Source: Ensifer aridi (GTDB lineage: Bacteria > Pseudomonadota > Alphaproteobacteria > Rhizobiales > Rhizobiaceae). From it: a DNA stretch of 64,000 bases. The translations under genes were made by a program, and so were the position numbers. The stretch lies in assembly GCF_002078505.1 (NCBI RefSeq), contig NZ_LUAV01000022.1:1-64000 (forward strand), written 5' to 3'. This document shows, piece after piece, positions 19,486 through 28,750 of this stretch (the first letter of the stretch is position 1; the number at the start of each line of letters is the position of its first letter). Under the pieces are notes generated by a model, which was not told the origin of the DNA, searched no databases, and saw only the letters and a program-made list of their open reading frames with translations.

Positions 19486-19501
19486 TTCCGATCGATCGGA
19501 A
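19486..19501. promoter_or_regulatory. Perfect 16-base palindrome upstream of the DUF433 gene
   Basis: TTCCGATCGATCGGAA is a perfect palindrome 20 bases before the start of the antitoxin-like gene, next to an AT-rich stretch with TTGACG at 19473. Toxin-antitoxin operons are usually repressed by their own antitoxin at such sites, so this is a likely operator; binding is inferred. Confidence 0.55.
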
Positions 19502-19521
19502 GATTTGATCGGCAGGCCCAC

Positions 19522-20175
19522 ATGCCCGCAGTTGCGGAAATGCTGAAGGCGAGCGAGGCCGCTGTCGTCTCGCGCGTGAGCCTGCGCGACGTGAACCGCG
19601 TCATCGACGAGCGCATTCTACCGGAAGCGTTCGTGTCGCTCGATAACGGGCGGTATGTTCTCGCCGGTGCGTGCTCTTTCATCGCCTTCTATTTCGAGAG
19701 CGCCAGGCGCCTCACTTCAGAAGAGCGCCTGTTCGCCATCAAGACCGCTGGCGCCCGACTGACGCGGTCCCGCGCCCTCGCATGGGCTGCGCTGCTGCGT
19801 CAGGACTGGACCGTGCGCGACGAATTCCTCACCATCGATCTTTTGCCCTTCGTCAAGGGTACCAGCGAAAGGCTGGACGATCTGGCAGCAGCGCGTGAGG
19901 TCGTTTCAATCTCGCCAGAGGTTTTAGGCGGAACGCCGGTTATCAGAGGCACTCGTGTTCCTGTCTACGATGTCGCCGCATCTGTGGCAGCCGGGCATCC
20001 AGTCGAGCGTATTCTCGACACCTGGCCAAACCTTGATGCCGAGAAGGTTCGCCTCGCCGTGATCTACGCTGAGGCAAACCCGCTACGCGGGCGGCCGCGC
20101 GTATCGGGCGATCTGCCAGAGGGCTCTACTATTATTGCCAACCGCCGTGTCGCCCGCCGCAGGAAGGCGGGATGA
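19522..20175 (+). CDS. DUF433 (VapB-like antitoxin) protein
   Basis: A 217-residue protein. The C-terminal half holds the DUF433 core (SPEVLGGTPVIRGTRVPVYD followed by VAASVAAGHPVERILDTWP), a winged-helix fold found in antitoxins paired with DUF5615 PIN-like toxins. The N-terminal half is probably the DNA-binding or dimerisation extension seen in longer members. Its stop overlaps an ATG that begins a PIN-like toxin remnant, confirming the pair layout. A perfect palindrome lies just upstream. Confidence 0.82.
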   Translation: MPAVAEMLKASEAAVVSRVSLRDVNRVIDERILPEAFVSLDNGRYVLAGACSFIAFYFESARRLTSEERLFAIKTAGARLTRSRALAWAALLRQDWTVRDEFLTIDLLPFVKGTSERLDDLAAAREVVSISPEVLGGTPVIRGTRVPVYDVAASVAAGHPVERILDTWPNLDAEKVRLAVIYAEANPLRGRPRVSGDLPEGSTIIANRRVARRRKAG

Positions 20176-20261
20176 AATTCCTGATTGACGAATGCCTCAG
20201 CCCGGAACTCGCAAAAGTCGCGTGCCGAAAGAGTAGTTGGAAAGGGCGTGCGGAAACATGA
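20172..20261 (+). pseudogene. Truncated DUF5615 PIN-like toxin
   Basis: Starting at an ATGA overlap with the antitoxin gene, the frame reads MKFLIDECLSPELAKVA, the exact N terminus of DUF5615 PIN-like toxins with its first conserved aspartate. It then diverges and stops after 29 residues, where the family needs about 110. The toxin is therefore inactive and the antitoxin an orphan. Confidence 0.8.
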
Positions 20262-20730
20262 CTGTAACAGCAAAGCCGCCAAAGCTTTTGTACAAATATC
20301 GGGCTTTCAGGCCGCGCCTTCTCGACGCCGACCGAGGCGGCCGCCGTTTGTGAGGTCGGCATCAACGTCGGTCCACAATAACATCGATAAACGGATCATC
20401 GGACCCGCTTTGCCGGTCACCGAAGCCGCACGATCACTGATAACGATCTGCTTCGTCTGAAGCTCTGGTACGGCGTCGGATCGATCCTCTCGGCCCCTCG
20501 TGCTCGGCGAAAAGATCGAATATGCTGCCCTGGACGGTGCGTTCTTGGCGCATTGTCGGCTCCGGCGGCTGCGGGTTTGTCTTTAGAGTCAGTGGCTTGA
20601 TTCTAAAGTGTCCCTAAAACCGCCGGGCCTTGCCCGCACAAAAAGCGATTTCCGCAATAAAGCTTGCTGTTTATGGACGAGCACTAGCTAGTTATCACCT
20701 GCTCGATTTGAACCTGCAGTCGTCAGGATT
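20262..20730. other. Decayed intergenic region
   Basis: About 470 bases follow the truncated toxin with no supportable gene. The abrupt end of the toxin frame suggests a recombination boundary near 20225-20260. Confidence 0.5.
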
Positions 20731-20967
20731 TTACGCCTCGCGTGCAAACTGGCGTTCTTCAGTTGGGATCACCAGCTCGACGTGGCTCACACCCAAGGCT
20801 TGAGCCAGCTGGTAAAGAGTAATCACGGTAGGGTTGCGCCGCCCGCGCTCAAGGCCACTCAGATATTGCTGGCTGAAGCCGGAACGAGCCTCGACCTCTT
20901 CCTGTGTCAGGCCTTTCTCCCGACGCAGGCGGGCGAAATTCGAGCCGACCAGTTTGCGCATATCCAT
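20731..20967 (-). CDS. XRE-family helix-turn-helix regulator
   Basis: A 78-residue protein that is essentially one Cro/CI-type HTH domain: FARLRREKGLTQEEVEARSG, then FSQQYLSGLERGRRNPTVIT and LYQLAQALGVS. It probably binds DNA as a dimer and may repress neighbouring genes. No strong ribosome site is visible, and the start could be 20967 or two codons later. Its target is not evident. Confidence 0.85.
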   Translation of the reverse strand: MDMRKLVGSNFARLRREKGLTQEEVEARSGFSQQYLSGLERGRRNPTVITLYQLAQALGVSHVELVIPTEERQFAREA

Positions 20968-21168
20968 GCGCCAAAAGATCGTCGTTTACACACTCTAAGT
21001 TTATCAACTAAAGTATGTAAAACGCGTTAGCATCGAAATGCCTTTCGATCCACGGCAGCAGCTTAAATGTCGAGTTTTGATTCAACGGCCTTGGCTCGAC
21101 GCGGGGATGGAGCGGTTTGAGCGATATGCGGAAATTTGGTTCTGGGCGGTGAAATCAGGGAGAAGCGG

Positions 21169-21498
21169 ATGAACGATATTGGCTCATCCGAGGTGAACGA
21201 CGCAAGAAGGGGGAAAGAGGCGCGCTACAGTGCGATGAACAAGTCAGAGCTTGAAGCACTGGCAGTCTCTGCGGTTCGCAAACACCGCCGACTTCTCGCG
21301 GCCGATCAGGCCGTCTACGAAGAGTGGTCGCGCGCAAACGACGATCCGTCGATCTCTGGTTCCGTGCTTCAGACGCTCCAAGACGAATACATCGCGCGCC
21401 AAAAGATCTCCGAGGCTCAACAGGAGGAACTCTCGGAAATTCTGGATGCACTCGGCTTCATTCCCGTCGTGCCTGTGGAGGATGAGAACTCGAACTAG
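21169..21498 (+). CDS. traM: TraM, antiactivator of TraR
   Basis: A 109-residue protein matching the TraM family: a helical region LEALAVSAVRKHRRLLAADQ and a C terminus with EILDALGFIPVV, like the SILGFIPKV ending of Ti-plasmid TraM. TraM binds TraR and blocks activation of transfer genes until enough acyl-homoserine lactone accumulates. The ATG at 21169 has GGGAGAAG upstream. The gene is convergent with traR, ending three bases from its stop. Confidence 0.85.
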   Translation: MNDIGSSEVNDARRGKEARYSAMNKSELEALAVSAVRKHRRLLAADQAVYEEWSRANDDPSISGSVLQTLQDEYIARQKISEAQQEELSEILDALGFIPVVPVEDENSN

Positions 21499-21501
21499 AT
21501 G

Positions 21502-22206
<705 letters not shown>

Positions 22207-22368
22207 TTACATTTCTCCTATCTTCTTGACCCGGCGAGTTCGTTCATTAACGATGGCGCTCAGCCCGATGTGATACGACCTTAAGCCGGTTGGGCCATCG
22301 ACCACGGCCTGCGATTGGCCGCACGGAAGGACCGGCCGCAGAGTCAGCAGCGCCCGGCAAGCTGCATG

Positions 22369-23940
22369 TCAAATGGTTCCGGCGGCCATTTCCTTGGCAA
22401 TATGGTCCGCCTGGCGGATAGCCAGTGCAACGATCGTCAGTGTCGGGTTTTCTGCTCCGCCCGTGGTGAACTGGCTCCCGTCGGATATGAAGAGATTCTT
22501 GACGTCGTGCGTCTGGCCCCATTTGTTGACCACACCGTCAGAAGCCTTGTCGCTCATGCGGTTGGTTCCGAGGTTGTGGGTTGAAGGATAAGGCGGCGTC
22601 GGGAAGGTGCGGATCGCTCCAATGGCCGAGTAGAGGGCCATCCCTTGCTTGTAGGCATGGTTGCGCATCGCCTCGTCGTTCGGATGGTCGGTGAACCAGA
22701 CATCCGGGATCGGCATGCCGTACTGATCCTTGAGCTCGCGATGCAGCTTCACCGCATTCTGCTCCTGCGGCATGTCCTCGCCGACGATCCACATGCCCGC
22801 CATGTTGGCATAGTTGTCGAGCGCGGAGGTGAAGGATCTCCCCCAAGCTCCCGGATCGAGAAAGGCGGCCAGGAAGGGTAGGCCCAGCGACAGGGTTTCC
22901 ATCTCGTAGCCCCCGGCGAAACCACGAGACGGGTCGTGCCGCGCCTCGTCTCGAATGATGCCTGCCATCGTGGTGCCGCGGTACATATGCACGGGCTTTT
23001 CGAAGACAGCGTAGACCGAGCCAGTGGTGTGCCGCATGTAGTTCTTGCCAACCTGACCTGAGGAATTCGCCAGACCGTCGGGGAATTTAGCCGAGTGTGA
23101 ATTGAGCAGCAGGCGCGGGCTTTCGATCGAGTTTCCGGCAAGACAGACGATCCTGGCCTTCTGCTCATGCAGTTTGCCCTCCTTGTCGGCATAGACGACG
23201 CCCGTCACCTTGCCGGTCTTGTCGTGCTCGATCTTGACCACATGCGCGTTTGGTCGAACCTCTAGCTTGCCGGTTGCCTCGCCCTTCGGGATCTCCGTGT
23301 AAAGCGTCGACCATTTGGCGCCCCACTTGCATCCCTGGAAGCAGAAGCCGGTCTGCTGACAGCTCATCCGGTCGTCCCGATCGGCCGAGTTGATGGCCAT
23401 TCGGCCGGTGTGACATTCCTTGTAGCCGAGCTTGTCGGCACCGGCCTTGAAGACCATGAAGTTGTTGTTGCCCGGAAGGCCTTCGATGTCGTTGGTACGG
23501 GTCACACCCATCTTGTCCTCGGCCTTGGTGTAGTAGGGCTCGAGTTCGGCAAGCGTCAGCGGCCAGTCGTTGAGGTTGGCGCCCTCTATCCTTCCGTAGT
23601 GCGTGAGGGTCTTGAACTCGTGCTCCTGGAAGCGCAGTGATGCACCGGCCCAATGGGTCGTTGTGCCGCCGACTGCCTTGACGATCCAGGCGGGCAAGTT
23701 GGGGAAATCCTTTGAAACGCGCCAGCCGCCGCCGGTCGTGCGATGATCGAGCCATGCAAGCTGGGCGAAACTCTCCCATTCGTCGTTGATGAAGTCCTCG
23801 AATTCGATGCGGCTACCCGCCTCGAGAATGAGGACGTCGATGCCCCTTTGCGCAAGTTCATTGCCGAGCGTGCCGCCGCCGGCGCCGGAACCAATAATGA
23901 CGACCACACCGTCGTCCTTGAGATCATATGGAGCTGCCAT
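22369..23940 (-). CDS. GMC-family dehydrogenase, large flavoprotein subunit; candidate acetol dehydrogenase
   Basis: A 523-residue FAD enzyme of the gluconate/fructose dehydrogenase branch of the GMC family. The FAD motif is IIGSGAGGGTLGNELAQRG (about residues 15-33). Central cysteines (SCQQTGFCFQGCKWGAKWS) and the C-terminal HNLGTNRMSD and GAENPTLTIVALA segments are typical. It has no signal peptide and would be exported with its Tat-signal partner encoded just upstream. The ATG at 23940 has GGAGG seven bases upstream. Being in one operon with glyoxalase I suggests that it makes methylglyoxal, for example from acetol; this is inference. No cytochrome c subunit follows. Confidence 0.85.
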   Translation of the reverse strand: MAAPYDLKDDGVVVIIGSGAGGGTLGNELAQRGIDVLILEAGSRIEFEDFINDEWESFAQLAWLDHRTTGGGWRVSKDFPNLPAWIVKAVGGTTTHWAGASLRFQEHEFKTLTHYGRIEGANLNDWPLTLAELEPYYTKAEDKMGVTRTNDIEGLPGNNNFMVFKAGADKLGYKECHTGRMAINSADRDDRMSCQQTGFCFQGCKWGAKWSTLYTEIPKGEATGKLEVRPNAHVVKIEHDKTGKVTGVVYADKEGKLHEQKARIVCLAGNSIESPRLLLNSHSAKFPDGLANSSGQVGKNYMRHTTGSVYAVFEKPVHMYRGTTMAGIIRDEARHDPSRGFAGGYEMETLSLGLPFLAAFLDPGAWGRSFTSALDNYANMAGMWIVGEDMPQEQNAVKLHRELKDQYGMPIPDVWFTDHPNDEAMRNHAYKQGMALYSAIGAIRTFPTPPYPSTHNLGTNRMSDKASDGVVNKWGQTHDVKNLFISDGSQFTTGGAENPTLTIVALAIRQADHIAKEMAAGTI

Positions 23941-24017
23941 GATATCCTCCCGAAAAGTACCCTGCGGCGCACAAGCCTCCGCCTGCCCCCCGCCTCCTCC
24001 GGCGCGGGCGCATTTGC

Positions 24018-24548
24018 TCAAAGCCACTCGATGTCGTTGAAGCCGCGGTCGATGTAGCCGCCCTCAGAGTAGGATTCGCCTTCATAGCCGAAGATCGGCC
24101 AGAGCTCCTTTTGATCGTAGAGGCTCACCACAAGGTCGCCCCGTACCGCCTGGAAGAAGGGCGTCGTCTCGATCTCGCGCAGGATCGCGACCCGATCGCG
24201 CTCCCACGACAGGCCGCGATAGCCGCCGCTGCCGGCGCGCTTGTCGAGATCGGCGACGCCGTCCTCTATGAGGGCCTTGTGCGACGCATCCTTCGCGGCT
24301 CTGGTGTCCTGTCCCTTGATCGCGATCGCATAGAAGCGGTCGGCGAGCTGGTCGTGCGGATAGATGTCGCGGGCGATCAGGATTAGGGTCGCGACAGTTT
24401 CCGGACTGAGCGCTGTCGCCTCCAGGCCCCAAGCGTTCTCGGGACTGATGACCGCGCGACCAGAAACGATCAGGGCCGCGCCGACCGTTCCGCGTTTCAG
24501 CAATTCACGGCGCGAGATGCCGCGCCGGTTGTCGTAGATAGTCGCCAT
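24018..24548 (-). CDS. Tat-exported small subunit of a GMC dehydrogenase (gluconate 2-dehydrogenase subunit 3-like)
   Basis: A 176-residue protein with a twin-arginine signal (SRRELLKRG, arginines 13-14, then a hydrophobic stretch). The remainder fits subunit 3 of membrane gluconate dehydrogenases, which chaperones and exports the flavoprotein subunit. The start at 24548 has GGGAGG about nine bases upstream. It precedes the flavoprotein gene by 77 bases, the normal order for this pair. Confidence 0.85.
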   Translation of the reverse strand: MATIYDNRRGISRRELLKRGTVGAALIVSGRAVISPENAWGLEATALSPETVATLILIARDIYPHDQLADRFYAIAIKGQDTRAAKDASHKALIEDGVADLDKRAGSGGYRGLSWERDRVAILREIETTPFFQAVRGDLVVSLYDQKELWPIFGYEGESYSEGGYIDRGFNDIEWL

Positions 24549-24621
24549 TGGCCATCCTCCCTTTTGCAATCGCCTGCGAGGCAGGCATCTCAGGCGGCGC
24601 CCTCGTCCAGGGGCCACGCCA

Positions 24622-25017
24622 CTATTTGAATCGACCATGACGCTGCAAAACCTCGATCTTGTAGCCGTCCGGATCGGTGATGAAGAAGAAGCGGGCGAAG
24701 AGAGCGCCTTCGCGGTTGAATTCGACGATCTTATTGGGGTTCAGGCCGGCAGCCGCGACGCGCCCATGCACGCTATCGAGATCATCCACTGAAACTGCGA
24801 GATGGCCGTAGCCGTCGCCAAGGGTATAGGGCTCGGTACGGCCCTTGTTGATGGTAAGTTCGACCTCGAATTCGCTCTCATCATTGCTCATGTAGATAAG
24901 CGTGAAGGTGTCGAAATCCAGCCGATCGGCCACCTTGAGTCCGAAGGCCCTGTCATAGAAATCAATCGAACGCGCTTCGTCGAGAACGCGAATCATCGAA
25001 TGGATTGCTTTTGCCAA
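24622..25017 (-). CDS. gloA: Glyoxalase I (lactoylglutathione lyase)
   Basis: A 131-residue VOC-fold protein that aligns along its length with E. coli GloA. All four metal ligands can be placed: H6 (AIHSM), E53 (EVELTIN), H72 (GYGHLAVSVDD) and E122 (DPDGYKIEVL). The enzyme converts the methylglyoxal-glutathione adduct to S-lactoylglutathione. The start is TTG at 25017 with GGGGAGG seven bases upstream. It is the first gene of an operon with the Tat subunit and the GMC dehydrogenase, tying methylglyoxal disposal to that dehydrogenase. No glyoxalase II is in the window. Confidence 0.9.
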   Translation of the reverse strand: MAKAIHSMIRVLDEARSIDFYDRAFGLKVADRLDFDTFTLIYMSNDESEFEVELTINKGRTEPYTLGDGYGHLAVSVDDLDSVHGRVAAAGLNPNKIVEFNREGALFARFFFITDPDGYKIEVLQRHGRFK

Positions 25018-25151
25018 CGTCGTGCCTCCCCATATGAGGAGACGCTAGCTCGCGATCGAGACGCATTGGTAGCAGCGGATTACCGCAGGCAAAAAAGACC
25101 GCCAAAATGCGGTGTCAGGGCGAGAGCGGGGTGAGTTCGCCCACGGCCGAT

Positions 25152-25165
25152 GTTTGACATCAAAC
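25152..25165. promoter_or_regulatory. Inverted repeat between gloA and the RHH regulator
   Basis: GTTTGA and TCAAAC, two bases apart, lie in the 190-base space between the divergent gloA operon and the ribbon-helix-helix gene. A TTGACA box overlaps it (25154-25159). It is a natural operator candidate for the adjacent RHH protein, but binding is inferred. Confidence 0.45.
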
Positions 25166-25209
25166 GCCGGGGAGGCATACTGGAAATCACAGGAATAGAG
25201 GGGGGAAGC

Positions 25210-25509
25210 ATGTGCGAGATCTATGCGGGTCAGAACCCTGAGCGATACCGCCCGATTAACCGTTCCGTTCGCATTGGCGGCCATTCGACGAGCATTCAGC
25301 TCGAAGCCGCCTTCTGGGTGCTGATCGACGAAATTGCCGAAAAACAAGGCTTTTCGACTGCCCGGTTTCTGTCGACCCTCTACGACGAAGCGTTGGAGCT
25401 CAACGGCTCGATATCGAATTTCAGTTCGCTGCTTCGCACGAGCTGTCTGATCTACCTGATGAATGGTGACAAGGCGCAGTCACAGACATTTCGGGTCGCC
25501 GCCGAATAG
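25210..25509 (+). CDS. Ribbon-helix-helix domain protein
   Basis: A 99-residue protein of the small alphaproteobacterial ribbon-helix-helix group (RHH_4-like). The core is SVRIGGHSTSIQLEAAFWVL followed by a helical FSTARFLSTLYDEA. The start at 25210 has GGGGGGAA directly upstream. It is divergent from the gloA operon. A paralogue with the same GHSTSI motif lies at 46806-47066, next to the alcohol dehydrogenase, so the two may be sensors or repressors of linked operons. Confidence 0.82.
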   Translation: MCEIYAGQNPERYRPINRSVRIGGHSTSIQLEAAFWVLIDEIAEKQGFSTARFLSTLYDEALELNGSISNFSSLLRTSCLIYLMNGDKAQSQTFRVAAE

Positions 25510-25556
25510 GCTTCGCTATTCCTGCCGCAAAGCCTGCCTGCTATGGCTTCGTCCGT

Positions 25557-27275
25557 TCAGCACCAGCGCAACCGTTTCGAGGTCCGGCCAATACCCGGGT
25601 TGAAGCAGTTGCACGGGTCGAGTTCGCGATAGTGGGCCACCGCGGCATCCTCGGCTTTGTAGAGATGGCCGACGTTGTGCTCGGCCGGGTAGCGCGCATT
25701 TCGCCGGTCCAGCAGTTCGAGGATCTTGTGTTCAGTTTCCAGCCAGTCGACTCCCTTCTTGACGATATAATCCTGATGGAAGACGTGGCAGAAGAAGTGT
25801 CCATAGTAGAGCTTTTTCAGGATCAGTTGCTCGACCTCGTCAGGAAGCCTTTCCATCCAATCGGTCTCATTCCTTGGCAACGCGACGTCGAGAGCGACGA
25901 TACCCCCGGTCGTCGCTCCATGGATGGCGCGGTAGCGCACGGCTGCCCCGGCCGTTGCGAAACGATTGAGGAACGCGGCCGGTCCCTCTTGCGGGGTGCA
26001 TTCGAAGAAATCGCCGGCTTCGGAAGGGAAAAGGGACGCTAGAAGGCTTCTCGATTCATTTACCGTTGAGCCTGCTGTCTTGATCATCAGATGATGCTGG
26101 AACCGGTCGCGGAATTGCTTGAGCCGCGGGGGAAGGTGAGACGGAAAGAGACGGCTGAAAGCTTGCATGACCCGGTCACTCAAGTTCGCCGGCAGGAATG
26201 AAAGCCGTTCCGCGAACGCGTCGAACCGGCTCTTCGCGGCAAAGAGCTTCGGCAGGTGTCCAGTCCCCAACGTCTTGATGAGAAGAAAGGTATCCTTGCC
26301 ATAGCACTCCGCGATGTCGAAGGCATCACGATGAATGTACTCCGCCGCGATAGGTAGTATGGAAAAGGACGAAAGCATGGCGCGCCTGATACGCGTGAGT
26401 TCGTCGGGATCGTTAGTGCCGATGTAGAAGACCCGTGCATCCCTGACCGCTTCGAATGTGTCGAGCCGCACCGCGAAGACGATGACCTTGCCCGCTGACC
26501 CGGAGACTTCGAACAGCCGCCTTGGATCCGCATTGAACCGAGCGGGCGTGGGAGCATCAATGTTGCGGACGTGATCGGCGTATTCGCGATCTGATGCAGC
26601 CTTGCTGCCATCCCACATGACTTGGTCGGGCCGGTACTCCTTTCGGTCCAGGCGGGAAAGCATTTCCTCCGGGTTATCTCCGAGGTCAATACCAAGGTGA
26701 TTGACCAGACTTAGCCTTCCGTCCGCATCAACTCGGGCGTACAGCGCGAGTTCGGTGTAGGCCGGGCCTCTTTGGATGAGGGATCCGCCGGAGTTATTGC
26801 AGATCCCGCCGATCACGGAGGCGCCAAGGCAGGATGATCCAATAACGGAATGCGGCTCGCGTCCGAGCGGCTTCAGCGCCTTTTCGAGTTCGTCCAAGGT
26901 CGTTCCAGGAAACGCGACAACCTGCCGACCCTCTGCCAGGAGACGAAGGGACTTGATCCGCATTGTGTTGATGACGACCACGTCGCGGTCATACCCAACA
27001 CCGTGAGGGGTTGAGCCTCCGGTCAACCCTGTATTCGCCGCCTGAGCGATAACGGCGTTCCCGCCATTCACGCAGGTCTCGAGCACTCTCCAGAACTGCA
27101 CAAGCGTCCCCGCCAGGACAACTGCGACCGCCTCTCCTTCGCCGAAGCGGTAGCCGCGTGTGAAGCGCCGCTGTCGCTGAGGAGAGCACAGAACAAATCT
27201 AGCTCCAACGATCTCCTCAAGCTGGCGGCGGAGCGGTACGCATGGTCGTTTTGTTGCCGCCGCAGGGGCCATCAT
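25557..27275 (-). CDS. dld: Quinone-dependent D-lactate dehydrogenase (Dld)
   Basis: A 572-residue FAD enzyme of the same length as E. coli Dld (571). The FAD_binding_4 region includes NTGLTGGSTPHGVGYDRDVV and GSSCLGASVIGGICNNSGGS. The C-terminal half has the membrane-associated Dld domain ending with YPAEHNVGHLYKAEDA and DPCNCFNPGIG. It oxidises D-lactate to pyruvate and feeds electrons to quinone at the inner membrane. The product of the glyoxalase route is D-lactate, so its position next to gloA is meaningful. An 18-base palindrome lies about 98 bases upstream. Confidence 0.95.
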   Translation of the reverse strand: MMAPAAATKRPCVPLRRQLEEIVGARFVLCSPQRQRRFTRGYRFGEGEAVAVVLAGTLVQFWRVLETCVNGGNAVIAQAANTGLTGGSTPHGVGYDRDVVVINTMRIKSLRLLAEGRQVVAFPGTTLDELEKALKPLGREPHSVIGSSCLGASVIGGICNNSGGSLIQRGPAYTELALYARVDADGRLSLVNHLGIDLGDNPEEMLSRLDRKEYRPDQVMWDGSKAASDREYADHVRNIDAPTPARFNADPRRLFEVSGSAGKVIVFAVRLDTFEAVRDARVFYIGTNDPDELTRIRRAMLSSFSILPIAAEYIHRDAFDIAECYGKDTFLLIKTLGTGHLPKLFAAKSRFDAFAERLSFLPANLSDRVMQAFSRLFPSHLPPRLKQFRDRFQHHLMIKTAGSTVNESRSLLASLFPSEAGDFFECTPQEGPAAFLNRFATAGAAVRYRAIHGATTGGIVALDVALPRNETDWMERLPDEVEQLILKKLYYGHFFCHVFHQDYIVKKGVDWLETEHKILELLDRRNARYPAEHNVGHLYKAEDAAVAHYRELDPCNCFNPGIGRTSKRLRWC

Positions 27276-27622
27276 TTTTTCTCCGATGATGTCAATTCGT
27301 CGCCAACGGCCTCGAAGCCTTGCTTCGCCGTTTAGTGCGCTCGGGACAATAAGGCCTGGGCGCTGCTTTGTGGTGGTAACATGTCACCACTGACGCGTGC
27401 CGGATACGACAAAGACCCACGCAACTTTCTCGCTGCAATCAAGCTGGCTGCGACACGCATCTGGATCAGGTGGTCATGAGTCTATGCCCTAGACAACACC
27501 TCTCTCAAATCGCGCCCTGGGGAAAGGATGGCCGGTCCCGTGCTAGGATGAGAAGGCTAACACCTCGATAGCGAGAGGGGTGCACCAAGGGCCGTGAAAA
27601 TGATCAGGATTCCGATCATCGT
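27276..27622. other. Intergenic region upstream of dld
   Basis: About 350 bases with no gene, between the dld start and the patatin-like gene stop. It holds the 27373-27390 palindrome and a small inverted repeat (ATGATC and GATCAT, 27600-27620) near the end of the patatin gene. I found no -24/-12 promoter for dld. Confidence 0.55.
27373..27390. promoter_or_regulatory. 18-base palindrome upstream of dld
   Basis: GTGGTAACATGTCACCAC is symmetric except for one base pair. The GTGGT/ACCAC arms recall operators of FadR-type GntR regulators such as LldR, which control lactate genes. No such regulator is in the window. It lies 98 bases before the dld start and is a likely dld operator by position. 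Confidence 0.55.
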
Positions 27623-28708
27623 TCACTCCGTCGCGGGGCTGTTGGATGGCGCGTCGTCGATCTGGGGCAACCTGAAACTGTCACTGAACAGCTGACCGAG
27701 ATCGAGCGTCGAGCGGACGCCAAGGTCATCGAAATGCTGGTCGATAAAGCTTTCGGCCCAGGTCCGTCCGCGCTCCTTGAGATAGAGGAGATAGCTCCAT
27801 TCGGGCGCAAATTTGCTTGAGGCGCTAAGGTCCTGGACCTCCTCGTGGGCATGGATCAGATGAACGTAGCTGTCCCGATATCGCTCGGACTCCAGCCCTT
27901 CCGCCTCGATCAACTCGTGCAGGAGGTGGATGGAACGCAACTCGTTCAGGAGCGCTGCATTGAAGGTCACTTCGTTCAGCCGGTTGATGATTGCCCGGCC
28001 GGTCGTCGGCAATTCCTCGCGGATAAGCGGGTTGATCTGGACGATCACGATGTCTCGGGTGGCGCGATCGTCGACAAGCGGATAGAGAGCGGGATTGCCG
28101 ATATAGCCACCATCCCAATAGGCTTCGCCGTCGATCTCGACCGCCTTGAACATGAACGGCAGGCAGGCGGACGCCATGACGGTGTCGATCGAGAGATCGG
28201 GTTGCGTGAACACCTTGGCCCGGCCCGTGCGCACGTTGGTAGCCGTGACGAACACCTTCAGGCTGGAGCACCGATTGACTGCGTCGAAATCGTTTGTGCC
28301 GGCGATCAGGTCGCGCAGAGGATTGATGTCGAACGGGTTCAGTTGATAGGGAGAGAACAGCCGCGTAACCTGTTCGAACCAGATATAGGCCGCGGAGTGG
28401 TCGAGACTGTAATTGTTCGACATGCGATCCCAAAGGGTGCGCTGCAGCGGAGACCAACGCGCAGCGTCGCTGACTGCCTTCCAGAATCCTGCCAACGCCT
28501 CGCGTCCACCTTCCGCCCCACCTTTCTCCAGGCCGTCCGCAAGCACGACTGCATTCATTGCGCCGGCGCTCGTCCCGCTGATACTGCAGATGCGGATGCG
28601 ATTATCTTTCAACAGCCGATCCAGCACTCCCCAGGTCAAAGCACCGTGGGACCCGCCACCCTGAAGCGCCAGATCTACGCTTTTTTTCAGTTTCACTTGG
28701 TCGGACAT
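27623..28708 (-). CDS. Patatin-like phospholipase
   Basis: A 361-residue cytoplasmic lipid hydrolase. The oxyanion motif is QGGGSHGA (about residues 16-23), the nucleophile is S47 in ISGTSAGA and the catalytic aspartate is D199 in YWDGGYIGN. The ATG at 28708 has GAGGC upstream and is preferred over the GTG ten codons earlier. It follows acetoacetate decarboxylase by 42 bases. In many bacteria patatin-like genes accompany acetoacetate and hydroxybutyrate genes, possibly to release acyl groups from lipid or polyhydroxybutyrate stores (inference). Confidence 0.88.
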   Translation of the reverse strand: MSDQVKLKKSVDLALQGGGSHGALTWGVLDRLLKDNRIRICSISGTSAGAMNAVVLADGLEKGGAEGGREALAGFWKAVSDAARWSPLQRTLWDRMSNNYSLDHSAAYIWFEQVTRLFSPYQLNPFDINPLRDLIAGTNDFDAVNRCSSLKVFVTATNVRTGRAKVFTQPDLSIDTVMASACLPFMFKAVEIDGEAYWDGGYIGNPALYPLVDDRATRDIVIVQINPLIREELPTTGRAIINRLNEVTFNAALLNELRSIHLLHELIEAEGLESERYRDSYVHLIHAHEEVQDLSASSKFAPEWSYLLYLKERGRTWAESFIDQHFDDLGVRSTLDLGQLFSDSFRLPQIDDAPSNSPATE

Positions 28709-28750
28709 GGGATTGCCTCGGCTCTCGCGTGTCGACACTTTGATCGCGGT

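Noticed and set aside
20262-20730. Insertion-sequence remnant after the truncated toxin
   Set aside because: I found no transposase-like frame or terminal inverted repeats.
25080-25120. Possible sigma-54 promoter upstream of gloA
   Set aside because: The GC and GG elements have the wrong spacing by one base, so it does not fit the -24/-12 rule.
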